A stretch of 64,000 nt of DNA from Nectonema munidae (GCA_030549495.1 JAUIRK010000420.1:188501-252500), one strand, 5' to 3'; positions 1 to 12,997 are shown, numbered from the stretch's first letter. Notes: generated from the letters alone by a model not told the origin. Numbers and translations: made by a program.

Positions 1-530
1 GAATCACAGGTGTCTGGAGAAAAAAAGCTTTATAGATCATCTTCATCAGTACTTCGCAAAGTGGGCGGTAGTGCCCCAAAGGGGACGTTTCGAATTTCTT
101 AATGGAGCTGTGAAAGTTAAGAATAACAGGTAAAGAATTTCTCGATTGAAAGAAGGATATATTTTGTATACTTTATGAGTTTTATTTTGGAAAATAATTT
201 ATCTAATCTTCCAAAACCTCCCAAGGTTAGACAGGAGAGATAACCCCTCAGAATTTTTAGACACTGTCTACCCTAGCCATAAAAGTTAAACAAATCGTCA
301 AAACTTTTAGCTATTTTAACCCAATTCATACCGTCATTTATCCTGGTTTATGATTTGATATATAAAAGGGATTGTTTACTTTTTATAAGTAAATTTTCCC
401 TGAGTTTGATTTTGATATAAATAAAGGGGAAACATACATTTGTGTAAAATTATGTTTTTGATAAGCTTTACTACGATCAATTTTATAATAAACTCATCGA
501 GTGGTATTAAATGTCAAGGTCTAAATTTCT
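1..530. other. AT-rich stretch with no gene seen
   Basis: No open frame, RNA gene or repeat boundary that I can support. The 5' edge of LINE A falls somewhere near the end of this stretch. Confidence 0.4.
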
Positions 531-544
531 ATGTGTTATTGTAT

Positions 545-2090
545 CGAGTTATATATATTAATTTTCTTCGATGAATTGGCAAATGCTTTTGAACTTGATG
601 CTTTGACCCCAAGCTTGTTTAAATTTCACTTTATTGACAAAACTGTCCCAACTAATTTTAAGTCGTTTTACTGTTTGAGCATAACTGATGAAGAATTAGC
701 TATTGCGGTATCATCTCTTAAAAACAAGAAGTCTGCTGGCTTTGATCGTATTAATCTAAAATCAATAAATTTGCACTTCTATACATTTCAAATACCCGTA
801 TTAATTTAATTTTTCTCTTACTACGAGGATATACCCAGAGACTTTTAAACTTGCTAAAATTAAAGCGTTGTTGAAATCTGGAAAAAATTGTTCAAATTGA
901 CAAATATCGTCTTATTTCAATTTTATCAAATTTTGCTAAGAAAAATAATTTTGAATAAAATGTTTTCATTCTTTCTCTATTTTTACTGAAAATCAGTTTA
1001 CTTATTCACCAGGATCTTTTACGGGGAAAGCTATCTTGAAATCATGGCCCGATATTTTTCTTTGCAAAAATAACTCTGCTATCAGTGTGTTTAAGGATTT
1101 TTTTAAAACCTTCGATTGTGTAAATCATCCTATACTTTTACGAAAACTATACAAATTTACAAATAGATATCTTATACATATTGGATCGTACATAAAAAAT
1201 AGAACTTTTCTGTTTCTGTTAATAACTATATTGTTCCTCTATTCGTTCCAATAATATGAGTGCTCCCCAAGGCTTTATTCTTAGACCCTTTCTTTTTATA
1301 ATTTATATTAATGATCTTGTTAATATTCTTCCTAACTTACGTAAGCCAAGTATCTTTGCGGATGACTCTCCTCTTTGCTATATCTACGACGTACTCTAAT
1401 TTAAAAGAATCGTCTCTCTGGAGTTTATCAATGGTCAAATATGAACGACCATGCTTACACTTAATCAAAGTAAATGTAGTCATGTTGTTTTCTGAACGTT
1501 GCTACCTTTTCACGCAAACATAATGATAGGAAATCATGGCATCGAAAAATCAATTACTTCGGTCTCCTCCTTTTGATGAAAGCTTATTTTACACAAAAAA
1601 CCTGTAATGGATAACGTTTTGAGAGTTTGTGGCCTTTTCTATAGACATCGTGCTTATCTCCCCAATTCTACGCGAGTACTTCTATTTTATTCGCATATTT
1701 TTCTCTATATCAAATACTGTGTGCGTTTCTTCTAATATAACTTGATTGAATAAACTAAACAACATTCTAAAAGGATACCCTTGCTTTGCTGTCTTAAACT
1801 CTAACAAATCTTTTTTAGATTCCAACGTTTTTACTTTAAACTTGTTTAGGCATTGTAGTTTTTATTAAACTGTATCCGGGAAAGATTTATCTTCATCTTG
1901 TTTTGTTCACAAGTATGACCTTTATTCTCACAATACAAAGATTTCTAATTCACTTCATTTTAGTCTTCTTGTTTTAAAAGGATAATCCACAGAACTGTAA
2001 ATAATTTTTATAGTGTACTTGACTTTAGTTCCAATAAAAAATATTCTTGCAAATCTTTTTGTCAAATTAAGTTTGGATAAATAATATTCT
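545..2090 (+). mobile_element. LINE A: decayed non-LTR retrotransposon (reverse transcriptase part)
   Basis: Several plus-strand frames together read as one reverse transcriptase of the Jockey/CR1-like group. In order they are a fingers segment with KNKKSAGFDRINLKSI near 730, a segment like 'FKLAKIKALLKSGKN' near 845, a palm segment with FKTFDCVNHPILLRKLYKF near 1110, the motif APQGFILRPFLFIIYINDL near 1265, and the catalytic box IFADDS near 1355. The thumb and C-terminal part can be followed to about 2090. The reading shifts frame several times and contains stops, so this is a dead copy. No endonuclease domain is visible upstream, as expected for a 5'-truncated insertion. The clade is inferred from motif style, not from a tree. 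Confidence 0.8.
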
Positions 2091-2281
2091 AAGAAATAAC
2101 TTCAAATATAAATATATATATGATATAAAATAGAGTATTTCTATAGATATTGCTCGTACTGGGAAATTTTATTTGCAAATATCATGATAGATATAAAATG
2201 ATGGGTGAAAGAGAGAACATTATCGCGAAAACGATACAAACATAATATGGAAGAAAGAAATAGTTTATTTAATAAATTAAA

Positions 2282-2987
2282 TGGGAATTGAAATCAAAGT
2301 TGGCAGGAGAATCCATATGCAAAATGAGAGGTATGTCAACGTGATATAATCTTTATCCATCGAGATGACCAACTCCAAATAACAGATATTAGAAAAGGTT
2401 AAAAAAATAATTAATAAAAAATGAAAAAATATATATAATACATCAGTGGCGGATCTAGAAATTTCTTATAGGGGGACGAAATCTATTTAAATTTTTTTGC
2501 AATTTTGCTGAAAGTCTTCAGAGAATACGACAGCTGTATTATGTCTTTTAGAATTCGACTTGTCATATCGTTGATATAAACGTAATCAACTACCAACAAG
2601 TATTGTTTTAAGAAAAAGCAAAATTAGTAAGGATAATTTTTGAAGCCATTTTTCATAGAGGGGGGAGGGGGCTAGGCCCATGACCCCCCCCCTCTTGGAT
2701 CCGCCACTCTAATACATAATACAATGTAGTTATATGTTCAAAATATAACAGTAAGAAAAAAACCAGACCAAAAATAAACGCATTTATTGATCATTACGAG
2801 TATCAAATATATTGATGAATTTATAACCTAAATAAAGTCTAAATAATTCCAGTCATTTATATATCTATAAATTTATACTAATATCCGTTATTTGGAGCTT
2901 GACACCTCGATGGATAGAGATCATCCCTCGACATACTTCCATTTCGTATATGGATTCTCAAGCCAACTTTAATCTAAACTCCCCTTA
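2282..2987. repeat. Foldback element with ~110-bp inverted arms
   Basis: The left arm (2282-2392) and the reverse complement of the right arm (2878-2987) align along about 110 bases at roughly 80 % identity by eye. Shared blocks include AAAGTTGGC, GAGAATCCATAT, GTATGTC, TATCCATCGAG and CTCCAAATAAC. Weaker similarity continues outward on both sides (an AAATNGTTTATTTAA block). No coding capacity is seen. The loop contains a separate 266-bp MITE, so the foldback is the older of the two. Arm divergence suggests an old insertion; the superfamily is not known. Confidence 0.7.
2444..2709. mobile_element. 266-bp hAT-type MITE with 8-bp target duplication
   Basis: The ends are imperfect inverted repeats: CAGTGGCGGATCTAG on the left, and on the right TTGGATCCGCCACTC, which reads inward as GAGTGGCGGATCCAA. 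The element is flanked by TAATACAT on both sides (2436-2443 and 2710-2717), an exact 8-bp duplication. That length is typical of hAT elements. The interior holds G-rich and C-rich runs near both ends and no coding frame. It sits in the loop of the foldback at 2282-2987. Confidence 0.85.
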
Positions 2988-2989
2988 CT

Positions 2990-4560
2990 TTTATGGATTA
3001 TGATATATTTAAATAAACAATTTCCTCTATCATTTTTTGAATGAAAAATATCGGATATAAATGCTGAAAAAGAAGGAATCCGATAAAAACGAATGGAATT
3101 GTTTCACAAGTAGAAGATACTGCTTTTTCAAGGATAATAATAAATAAATAAATAAATACTAACATTACGAAAAGGGAAGTTTGACAGATAAAATGTATTA
3201 GAAATATATAGGTCTATGAAATTGAAAATAGTTAGCTTTAAGCGTTTGAAAAATTGCTCAACATACTTGTGGATATACAAAGTGGACTTAACATTGAGAA
3301 ATACATGCACATAACACACAAAAAATTCTTTCGGTTTTTATGATATAAAAATCCTTTTCTCACACAAAATGGAAATGACTTGAGTATGATGATCGCATAC
3401 ACTGACTTATCCACCTTTAGGACACAAGGAACAACAGCAAAGGAAGAAATAGAGTTTTAATGTTAACTTCCTTACCTGGGTGGTTCTTGTTCTACCAAAT
3501 CTAGCAAGTGCTTTTCTGGAAGAAGAAGTGTGGTATTAATGTCTAAAATAGATACTTTGGTTTAAAATACGAGGAGTTAAATTTTTTGGTGTTACTCACT
3601 GCCCCCCCCATCAATGTTCTTTCCAATTGTTTGAATAAATCGGCATAAAAAAGTAAAACTAAAAAAAAAATTTTATTCGGAGCCGTTTTTCTATAGAGGT
3701 GTTAATAATATCGCATTTTTATTTGCACTTGCAAAAAAGTTAAAGCATCAAATTTAATTCCAAAATGAGACATTTTATACATTTTTAAAGAGCGATTATG
3801 AAAATATACACACGTGTTAAATTTGTTTCGGGTTTTGAATAAATGTTCAAAAGTGTATAAAAGGAGATTTTGATTTTGTTTAAAAATACTTTCGCAAAAT
3901 TATCATTCTTTTCATTACCTTAAAATTTTTTCAAAATCGACTTTTCAAATCAAGGAGCCCATTTGAGGTAGTGGGGAGATATTCACTTACTTACCGATTT
4001 TCAATATAATCCCAGCTTCTCATTTAAAATTTTAGTATAGAACTGTTTTTGGAAGAAGCACTCAAATCTCCATCAGTATCCTAATGGCGGCATACTTACA
4101 CTTCATCTTATTTAAAGCCCCTTTATTTAGAGCGTATGCAATCACGAATGGATTTCCTTTAAAACCTTTTCCACCACCAACTAAAGAAAAAGTAGGACGC
4201 CCAGATCTATTTCTCGTCCTCAATAAATCTCTTATTTTTTATTCGAAATTCATTTGCGATATCTTTTATTTTGCATCTTTAGTCAGAAACTTTTTTGTCA
4301 GCTTTGATAAAAAAAAGTTGATTTAAAAAATTCCCATTTGTTGTTTGTTAAATTTTCATACTTTCCATTCCGATTTTTTATGAGAGGCTCTATATATCTT
4401 CTTTCATTGAAATAAAGTGGAAATAGAGCATGTTGGCTGACCATCTTTTTCTATAGGGCGAATCAAACTTAATTTAGACAAGTAAAGATGCAAACTGAAA
4501 AACGAACAATGATAAATAAGTATACACTTTCTGATCTACTCAAAAACAAACTTAACAAAA
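2990..4560. other. AT-rich stretch with no gene seen
   Basis: Only short frames of low-complexity composition. A purine- and homopolymer-rich segment around 3600-3680 has a C-run and an A-run but no matching partner. I see no splice-consistent exon or RNA gene. Confidence 0.4.
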
Positions 4561-4563
4561 CTT

Positions 4564-6960
4564 GTGGCAATGCATGTTAAGCCTATTCATGACGTCAGGC
4601 TCAGCTTTCTTAAAATATTGAATATTTTTACAATATTTTCGCGCGAACATACTAAACAATTGATTGTAAATCTCATGGTGTCATTTAATGAAAAACCATT
4701 AAAAATGTCAAAAAAATCAATCAAACCTGTCAATCATAAACTTCGAAATATATTAGAAATTCCACATTTTTTGGCTAAATGTCTTAATTCATATAAACCA
4801 ACTATATGTGTATCATGTAGATATACTCGTATTATGGAGGTAGGCATAGACTGTATTTGCTACAATGCACGTATAGTGCGATACTCAAACTATAATCGCA
4901 TTCAAGAAAAGATTGACATATGAAAGCATTATATCATTGAACAACTTCTTTCCAATTAAAATTGCTTTTCATCAATGCACGGATAGTGCAACATTACCAA
5001 AATATTTTAACGCTGATACCAATAATTTTATTTTACAAAACTTCCCATTAACCACAGTGATTTAGCCGATAAACCTTATCTTTTTAAATATGTTCATCAA
5101 AAATTTAAAATTATACAAATTTCATCTCAAAATTGGTGTTTAATTGGATTTTTGCCAATTATAATAGTATATCAAAAAATACCTGAAGATGTATTCGACT
5201 ATAAAATTTTGCTTAAACTGTTTGATATCATTTGAATTCGATATTCCTACACTGTTTATATTAGAAGACCTGACAGAAGAATTTTTGAATTATACACTGT
5301 AAAATTTTAGGAAATTTTTTTTACCTAAGTTGCATTTTATTCTTCATTATCCTTTTTCAATCAAAACATTCTTATTTTAAAGATATTTAGCACAGAACCG
5401 CATATCGTGATGAGTTTTTGCAATCCGCTTATTTGCTTGATGATTTTATATTGCAACAATTTTCAAAATTCTCCCAACTATGAAAAAGTGGATTTAGACA
5501 CTAAAATTCAAACACTATTAAAAGAAAGAGGCTTTCAAAATTTTTTATTCAAAGAAAGCAAATCAGTGACTTATTCAAATATCAAATTTTTCAAAGGTAT
5601 TAATCATATAATCAGTATAGAATCAACTTTTTTAATTAAGGTAATGGGATTGATTTTTGTCAGTTGAAGCACTTTGTTCGAAATCTTTTAATCTAGAAGA
5701 AGTTTTTAGTATGAAAATGGTGTGAGCGAATATAATGATTTGAATGAGGAAACTTTTCATCTACAAAATGATATTTGCGTTCTTAAAGTTTTATTATCAA
5801 ACGATTCAGATACATTAAGTGGAAAATCAAGTTTTTCAGAAACTTCAAATGTTCGTTCGCAAAGAAGACCCAATTATTTTAATCAAGAATTATGAAACCA
5901 GGTTTAAATTTATTTACTTTACTTTAGATTGAGTATTTCAAATAAATTTATTTTAAGTGTAGATTATTTGCCTAAAGGATATGGGAAAAACGATCTATAA
6001 TATAAGATATGCGAAAACTTCTTGACAATAACAAATTTCGAAGATGCAATGCATTATGTTCTTTTGTTCTCGCATTTTATAATATAATGAACATTTAAGT
6101 TATCCTACTTCAACTCTTTACAGAAATATCACTGAAAGTTTACTGATTGAATATGCCCTCAGCTGCAAACTTTACATCAGATGGATTATGAGTTGGCTTC
6201 TGTAAAGGAATTATTTGTAAAGTCTATTTTATTATAAGAGTTATATTTAGACATATTGGAACCAAAAAATAAAATACAAGTTTCAAAATGAAAGGAAAGA
6301 TCGATCTTAATAGGGTTAAAGAGAAAAAAGGAAAATAGTAAATATCCTAGATGAAGAAAATTCTACACAAGATACTTCTTCAAATGATATAAATACGCAA
6401 GAAACTTTCCAAAAACAAAGACTATCAGTAGCAAAATGTATAAAAACATTTCCCATGTTATTATCCGCTACCCAATCCTGAGCTATCAAATGAGGTGAAA
6501 ATGAGATATTTGTATATATAATATTTTTATATTATTTTTTATGGAAGAATTAATCTCGACAATTTTGAGGATGTATTCTTTTAAAGTTTAAAGCTGCAAA
6601 AGAAAACGTGTTTGAAAATAAAATAAAAGTTGGTTCCGAATAACTTTACAAAAATTTTACCTAAAGGTAAAAATGGTAATATTTATAAGCATCTAATATT
6701 GATCACTTTTTGGAATCACCAGATTTCATCATTATTTAAAAAATATCCTGCTTGCTTAATGAAAATTCTTTGAAATCTCTGATTTTTGGAAATGAAGAGC
6801 GCGCTCAGATTTCACTAGAAATGAAAAATACAATTGAAAGCGAAGAAGAAGACAGTTTTGAATTTAAATTTGATGGAATTATTTTATCGAAAACAATTTG
6901 CTTTATAAAATTTTCAATATTTTTTTTCAACTTAAAATATCCTCCTTCAATTTATTAAAC
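4564..6960 (+). other. Unrecognised, interrupted coding-like region
   Basis: Plus-strand frames at 4564-4923 (119 residues), 5407-5667 (86 residues) and 6752-6958 (68 residues) are longer than usual for this base composition. They are rich in K, N, I and F, as expected of AT-rich coding DNA. The first includes two CxxC-like spots (CVSCRY and CICYN). I recognise no family and see no splice sites linking them. The region may be a decayed element or chance frames. The motif ATGCACGNATAGTGC occurs twice here (4866 and 4976) and a variant occurs at 14434. Confidence 0.2.
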
Positions 6961-6999
6961 TCTTATTTGAACTGTTTTTTGAAATTAAAAACTTATCAA

Positions 7000-9900
7000 A
7001 AAAAAGATTATCAGAATATATTCTGAAATAATGAAAGAATTTGGCTCACTAAAAAGAGTTCTTGAAAATAAAAGTTATTTATATTTGTTTGTTTTATATC
7101 GTAAGCTTTTGCATTTGTTTCATTCTAAAATGTTTAATAAACTTGTGCATTATTTTAATTAGAAAACTCAAAATATGCGACCGTATATCTTTGAGCATCT
7201 AACGCAGGAATTGCCAAATTTATCCAGCCAACTACTCAACTTAATTTTTGACGGGTCAATTAACCCGTCGCCTTCCAAATATTTAAACCAAGTTAATAAA
7301 TGTTGTTGTTGGCCCAGATTACGCTATCTCATTATTGGAAACTTGGTGATTATTTCCTTTGCAAGAAAGCGATCACAGGGAAAGTTTTTTCAGTTGAATA
7401 AGTGATATACTTAACTAGTACATACTACTAACTATGTGAGTACTATTTACTAATAAACATTACTAATTTAGATTTATGTACAGAAAAGGTGCAAACAAAG
7501 TTAGTAAAATTCACTAATATTTTTTATAGTAACATTTACTCTTTTTTTTCATACTTCCAAGAGAAATTCATTTTTTTCTATGTTCGAAAAAACTTTTTCA
7601 GAGATTTATTTAGCTCAGAATTTAAGCGATTTCAGAAATCTTCTATTAAAGAGTATATCTTTGTTGATCTAGTCTTTTTTTACAAAAATGTATTGTAGTA
7701 TCACGCGAAATGAACAGATATCACTCTGAATGTTTGCTAAGCAATTCTTTTTCAAAATTCCTGTTCTTGATAAAATCATTCATAATCCTCTTTTTTCAAT
7801 AAGAAAAAGTTTTACACATTCATTATCTAAAATACTCACTCATTCACACCGAAGGAAAAAATTAATCAAATTGGATTCTCATTTATAAAAAAATTTGAGA
7901 ATAGCTATATCTTCACCTATTGGTATCTGTGATAGTTATGTTAACTCTAAATGTTTGAAAATTTTAGATAAAGATTTAAAGATCTTTGCCTCACAATGGG
8001 GGAGCTTCTTCTTCACGGCCAAGATATTTTTTGAAAATCCGAATACTAGATTTTTACACCATCTCCTAGTTCATTGAAAAACGGTGTATGGCTTCACTTC
8101 CCTTACTTCTGGCAAAGTAAAATTTTTGTAGTATAATAAATAACGATTGTAAGACTTGAAAAATGATTTTTCGGAAAAAACTGATTTTTACTAATTCGAT
8201 TGACACTTTCGACCCATTTTTACACTGTAATGTAGAAAAGGAGTACAGAAATGAAAAACAGGGAGGATATGAGATTATGAAAACTGATTAAAATTGTTTC
8301 TATTTTCATTTTACCCATATACTGTCTAACTTTGATAAAGACAAATTTTTTTTAAATCAGATGTATTTTTGTATTATTTATTTCACTGAAAAGGATAATT
8401 AATATTAAAGTGTGGACCAGAATAAGCGCGCCATTTTCGCATCCATCAAAAGTGAGCTACGTCCATACTTGTCTTCATTATAAATTCAGTAGTTACACTT
8501 AATTAATTTTAAAAATACAATTACATTTCCTTGCAAACAAATTCTTGTTAGTGATGTACCGATCCCAATTTTTGAACGAATCCGTAAAATACCGAAAGCA
8601 ATACCTGAATAAATCAGGAGTAATGGCTATGTGTGATTTTCAAGTAGAAGGCATAAATTGAAAAAACTAATAAATGCTTCTCAGAAAAATATAGTGTATG
8701 ATTGTTTGAACTTGCGTATGTTCGTGTCCAGTTGCATCTGAGGGATGTTGATTATTTATGTATGAGTATAAACTAGCAGGTAATAAATTGAAAAAGCTAT
8801 ACAAAGAAGTATTGTAACAAAAGTGAAATAGTAGCGAATTCCAGTATTTATTATCCCTCTTTTTTTCGTATGAACTTTTGAAATGCAACACATCCTGTGC
8901 CCCACTGAATGTGACTCTTGGGAATACGCCCGCGTCTCTAATGCTGACCCTGGGCTTGATAACTTATGTCTTAGACTAAGACGCATTTGTGTTGTTTTAT
9001 GGCAAAAAGGAAGCGAAGAATGCGATATTCTCAAAGTAACACGTATTTAAAATTTGTTTTGAATCAAGTTCACGAAATCAGTGAATAATAAAAAAGAAAG
9101 CAGCGCCTAATTGACACTCGTCACAAGTATAATATTTCTATTTCTAAACAACTAACTACATAACTAGCTTAGTTAGTAACTAACAACAATTTTTTGTAAA
9201 TGGAATATCTTATATAATTAGGAGAAAAGCGTTCCTTTTGAAGATTAGAAGCTTGATAGTCTCTGAAATTACTATGAATGTTAGATTGCTTACAAAACGG
9301 AGTGCCTATTCCCGAATTGATCCAAAAGGCAAATATGCGCGTCTTGCTGGAAAGAAGTCAAAAAGCAGTTGAAATTGGAAGTGTACCTTTTGGATTTTAG
9401 AGAGAAAACACATTTCTTAGAGAAAAGAGCAAAAGGGATATGAAATTAGCAGGTAATAAAAATGCATGTAAAGAAAGGGATTGTGAAAACAGGCATGTTT
9501 ATGTGTCGAGTGGGTTGCACAATAGGAGCACCACACTTATTACAAGAAATTGGCTGATAAATAAAAGCAAATAAGACTGCAATGAAAGAGAGGGTGCAAT
9601 TAAGTTAACATTATTATGCTCATCCACTTGTACTTGCGAAAGGTAAGAAAGGGTGGACAAAGGAAAGGTCTTGTGTACAAGAAGTCGAGAGGAAGGTGGT
9701 GAGTGTGGACAAAACGCAAACACGCCACACGTCTCGCATATCTCCACTGAAATAGGTCACTCTACTCCTCTCTCTACGCCACGCTTTTCAGTGCAACTCG
9801 TCTCTTTCACTCAAAAACGAATTTATACACGCGTTCCATCCAAGGACTCGTCTGAAAGAATAAAAGCCTTCTTCTTTTTGGCGCAAATTAAGCGTTTCGA

Positions 9901-10510
9901 GATATAAGATCAATTCAAAAATACAACACCACTTTTTGTAAGCATTCCAATTTAAAAATCATTTTTTGCCAAAAAGATTGAATGAGCCATATGTGTTTGC
10001 AATTAACAAATAGCCTTTTAAAATTTTCATAAACCGAAATTTATTGCGGCCAGTTAAACTCTTAATAGACTTGGATGCAGTACGTACCTCAAAATGGTTG
10101 CCTAACTAGAAAACAAATAACTAACTAATGTATACGATCATATAAGATAAATTGTTGAAATAAATTAACAGCATATCTTTGATGTGAGCAATAAAAACGA
10201 GCAATTTTTAAACTGGAAATACAAGATGAAAACATTTTCCCATAATTGTTCCAGGTCATAGCCTCGATATATAGCGTATTAAATTTGGGCTTAGGGAAAA
10301 AAGTAGAGTCTTGTTACCTGTAACTACACATTTGTCACAAACTTTTTTAGGAGAAATTTTCAGATGAGAAGAGCAAACATATGTAGGCGTACTCTTTGAT
10401 TCCAGTTTGAATTGTCAGCTTGCAATCTAAACAAAAAAATTTGACTTCCTATACAAAAAGATACCTTAAAAAATTTAAGATGCATTTTGACTTATTTAGT
10501 GATATAAATT
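7000..10510. other. AT-rich stretch with no gene seen; a more GC-balanced island at 9600-9900
   Basis: No frame here shows a recognisable domain. Around 9600-9900 the composition rises towards balanced, with CT-rich runs and a TTTTCAGTGCAAC sequence near 9785 that resembles an arthropod initiator (TCAGT). That could be a promoter, but no adjacent first exon can be defended, so it is only noted. Confidence 0.3.
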
Positions 10511-11356
10511 TAATCCAGGGCTGCAGAGTAGGAAGATTTAGTAATCGACTCCTATACCCACAATATCACTTATAAAGTCTCGAATCCGATTCTATCAAAT
10601 CATGCCCGTTTCTTTTGTTGAGGGCAAAGATAGCGTAGTGTGTTTTCATTGAGAAGACACAATTAAGCACTTGTACCAGGAAAGAATCTTGGATTAGCAG
10701 TACCAAATCAAGCATCTAGATGCTTACAACATGAGAGTACAAATGATCTCTTCACCCCCTCCTATTAATTTTGTCGGGCAGAGATGTGACTTTTAAAGGT
10801 AATCAAATGTGAAGCGTAACCTTAAAATTATTGAAAATATAAAAATGCATATTTAAATGTATGAATATAAAAATATTTTTACGTTTATAATTTAGACTAG
10901 ATTGGGAGTCAAAGTTGGAGTGGAAAATAAGATTGGGAGTAGGAGTCAGTTTATGTAGAAAATGAAGGTCCGAGTCAGAATTAACAATATAAACATAGTA
11001 AGCTTTCGACAACTTCAAATTCTATCTCTTTCTTCTTCATTTTTATATTCGATTTTTATTCATCAGAATTCAAGAACAAAAATAAAAGAAGCCGAGGGCT
11101 TGTCTTATTATGGATTGCCACTTAAGTGTTAAACATTATTTTAGGGATATCAAAAATTTGATCGTTCCTTTAGACAGGATCAATTATAACGATCACAACT
11201 CGGTGATTGGAAGATTGTATGTACGTTTCTGAGGCATTTGACGCAAGAACGTTGGCCTAGTAGGGATTCACTTACATCAGGGACAAAGAACATCTTGTGA
11301 GAGAGTTTGGTGGATCCTAAAAAGATTTTACTGCAACCACTGCACATCAAATTGGG

Positions 11357-11815
11357 GTGGATGAAACAGTTTGTAAATGCGTTGCTGCTGGAACGAAAAG
11401 GTTTAGCTTATTTGGTCTCTCGCGCGCCAAGATTAAAGAGGTAGTATTTGTTGGGCCAAACAAAATAAAGCTCATGAAGGATGGAAACTTCGAGAACTGT
11501 CTTGGTGAGGTTGAAAAGAATACTTGGATCAGATTCAAGAATGTGATCAAAATTTTTTTGAGCTATCACAAGAGTACAGACAAATATATCCTAGGAAGAA
11601 TGCTGAAATATTTCAAGGCTTTGCGATGCAACATGAGTCTTCTACATGCGCATCTTGATCATTTCCATGAAAATTTATATGTGAGTGAAGAACAGGGGGA
11701 AATGTTCCACCAGGACATAAAGGAGATGGAAAGAAGGTACCAAGGAAGGTGGAACGTTAGTATCTTAGCGAATTACTGCTGGATGTTGCACCGAGAGACT
11801 TCACAAAATGTCTAA
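11357..11815 (+). CDS. Short conserved transposon-associated module (fragment)
   Basis: An open frame of 152 residues starts at the first ATG. The last third contains SEEQGEMFHQDIKEMERRY, RYQGRWN and LANYCWMLHR. From memory, this combination (acidic-EQGE-FHQDI, then RYQGRWN, then ADYCW) is a module repeated in many arthropod and cnidarian genomes, usually in uncharacterised transposon-like proteins. A preceding LHAHLDHFHENL segment also fits it. The N-terminal third is less typical. There is no upstream catalytic domain and no obvious terminal repeat, so this is probably a remnant rather than a complete gene. The superfamily is not assigned, and a host-domesticated gene cannot be excluded. 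Confidence 0.5.
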   Translation: MDETVCKCVAAGTKRFSLFGLSRAKIKEVVFVGPNKIKLMKDGNFENCLGEVEKNTWIRFKNVIKIFLSYHKSTDKYILGRMLKYFKALRCNMSLLHAHLDHFHENLYVSEEQGEMFHQDIKEMERRYQGRWNVSILANYCWMLHRETSQNV

Positions 11816-12429
11816 AAACGCAAAGGCGCTTTTCAAGAGAAGAAGAATAGATTTTGATTAATTGTATACCTTTTGTAAATATTCTATTTATTTTATAAGT
11901 TTGATTAGAAAAATTTGTACCTAAACCTTACGAGTTAGGGAAAAAGAGTGTGTTTATTTCAATTCAGCATCCAAAATGTATAAATACACATTACATATTC
12001 AAAACAATTATAGACGAATTTCGTAGGCTTGTGTAATGAATTGATTTATATATGATGTATTCACCCACGTAGCCAAGCTATGGGGCCGGGCCAGTGTTTC
12101 CGCTAAGCTTTTTCGGCGCTCCATCGCCGAAAAATAAGAGTTTTCATGAAAGATCCCGCCGAAAAAAATTAAGTTTTTGACGACTATTGCCGATTTTTTA
12201 TGATTCTTCAAAATAATTTCAAAGTCTAACAAAAGTTCAAAGTTAATTATTTTTAATTATAATATCTTTGATTAAAGCTAACTTAAAATTAAGTCTGAGG
12301 ACATCTCAAAATAGTTCTAGAAATTAATCATATTATGAAAGCTTTGTAATGAAATCTTATATATCAAAATAGTTTATTGAAATTCAATCTTAAATACATA
12401 ATTTGTTCGTGCACTTGAGTGTCCGGTTG

Positions 12430-12997
12430 ATTGATAGCATATTTTTTTCTTCGATTTTTTCCGCCCACCAAAGCTCGAAAGCAGCCTCTAGATTTTCATT
12501 TGAATAAATCTGATTTGGAATTGACAGTAGACGTAAAGCTAGCAGTTCATCTAGTCTAAATTTTCAAACATGCACGATGTTTTGATTTAACTCAGCTCCA
12601 AATGAAGATGCAGGAATACATGCCACTATGTCTATCAAAGTTTTAGTCTTTTCCCATTTCTTTTTCCTCGGTCGCGCAAACCGCGAAAATCTCGGTACAA
12701 TTTTTTACATATGCTTACTCTATTTTTATCTTTATCGAAAAAATTGGAACATGTCGTTACGACGTTTTTGATTGAAAATTTTACTTCTTTTTTAGGAAAT
12801 CTTTTAGCTTTTATAGGAAGACTAAAATCAAAAGGGTTAAAAACTGCTGCAGATGAATAAGGTAATCTTTTACAAAGGTGCTCTGAAAAAACTTTTCTCA
12901 ATTCTTTACCTTTAAAACTTAAGTTTTCACAGAACTCCAACTTATTACGAGCTTTTTCAATTGCTGTAAAGCACCCCCAAACAGTTGTGTCTTCTAT
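12430..12997 (-). pseudogene. Decayed coding stretch, possibly an old exon; unrecognised
   Basis: On the minus strand, a plausible acceptor (TATACTCAG, exon from 12997) leads into a frame encoding about 120 residues that begins IEDTTVWGCFTAIEKARNK and runs to 12635. A second frame then reads plausibly as KTLIDIVACIPASSFGAEL and, further on, as LEAAFELWWAEKIEEKN to about 12430. A frame change and a stop lie between the two parts. Composition and hydropathy look protein-like, but I recognise no family. It could be a dead transposase or a broken host exon. Confidence 0.35.

Noticed and set aside
9499-9907. Overlapping frames on both strands in a GC-balanced island taken as genes
   Set aside because: No domain, no splice or start context, and both strands are equally open, which is a composition effect.
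10517-10990. GAGTC-rich segment beginning CAGGGCTGCAGAG as a complete small element
   Set aside because: The left end resembles a known small-element style, but no inverted right end or duplication could be placed.
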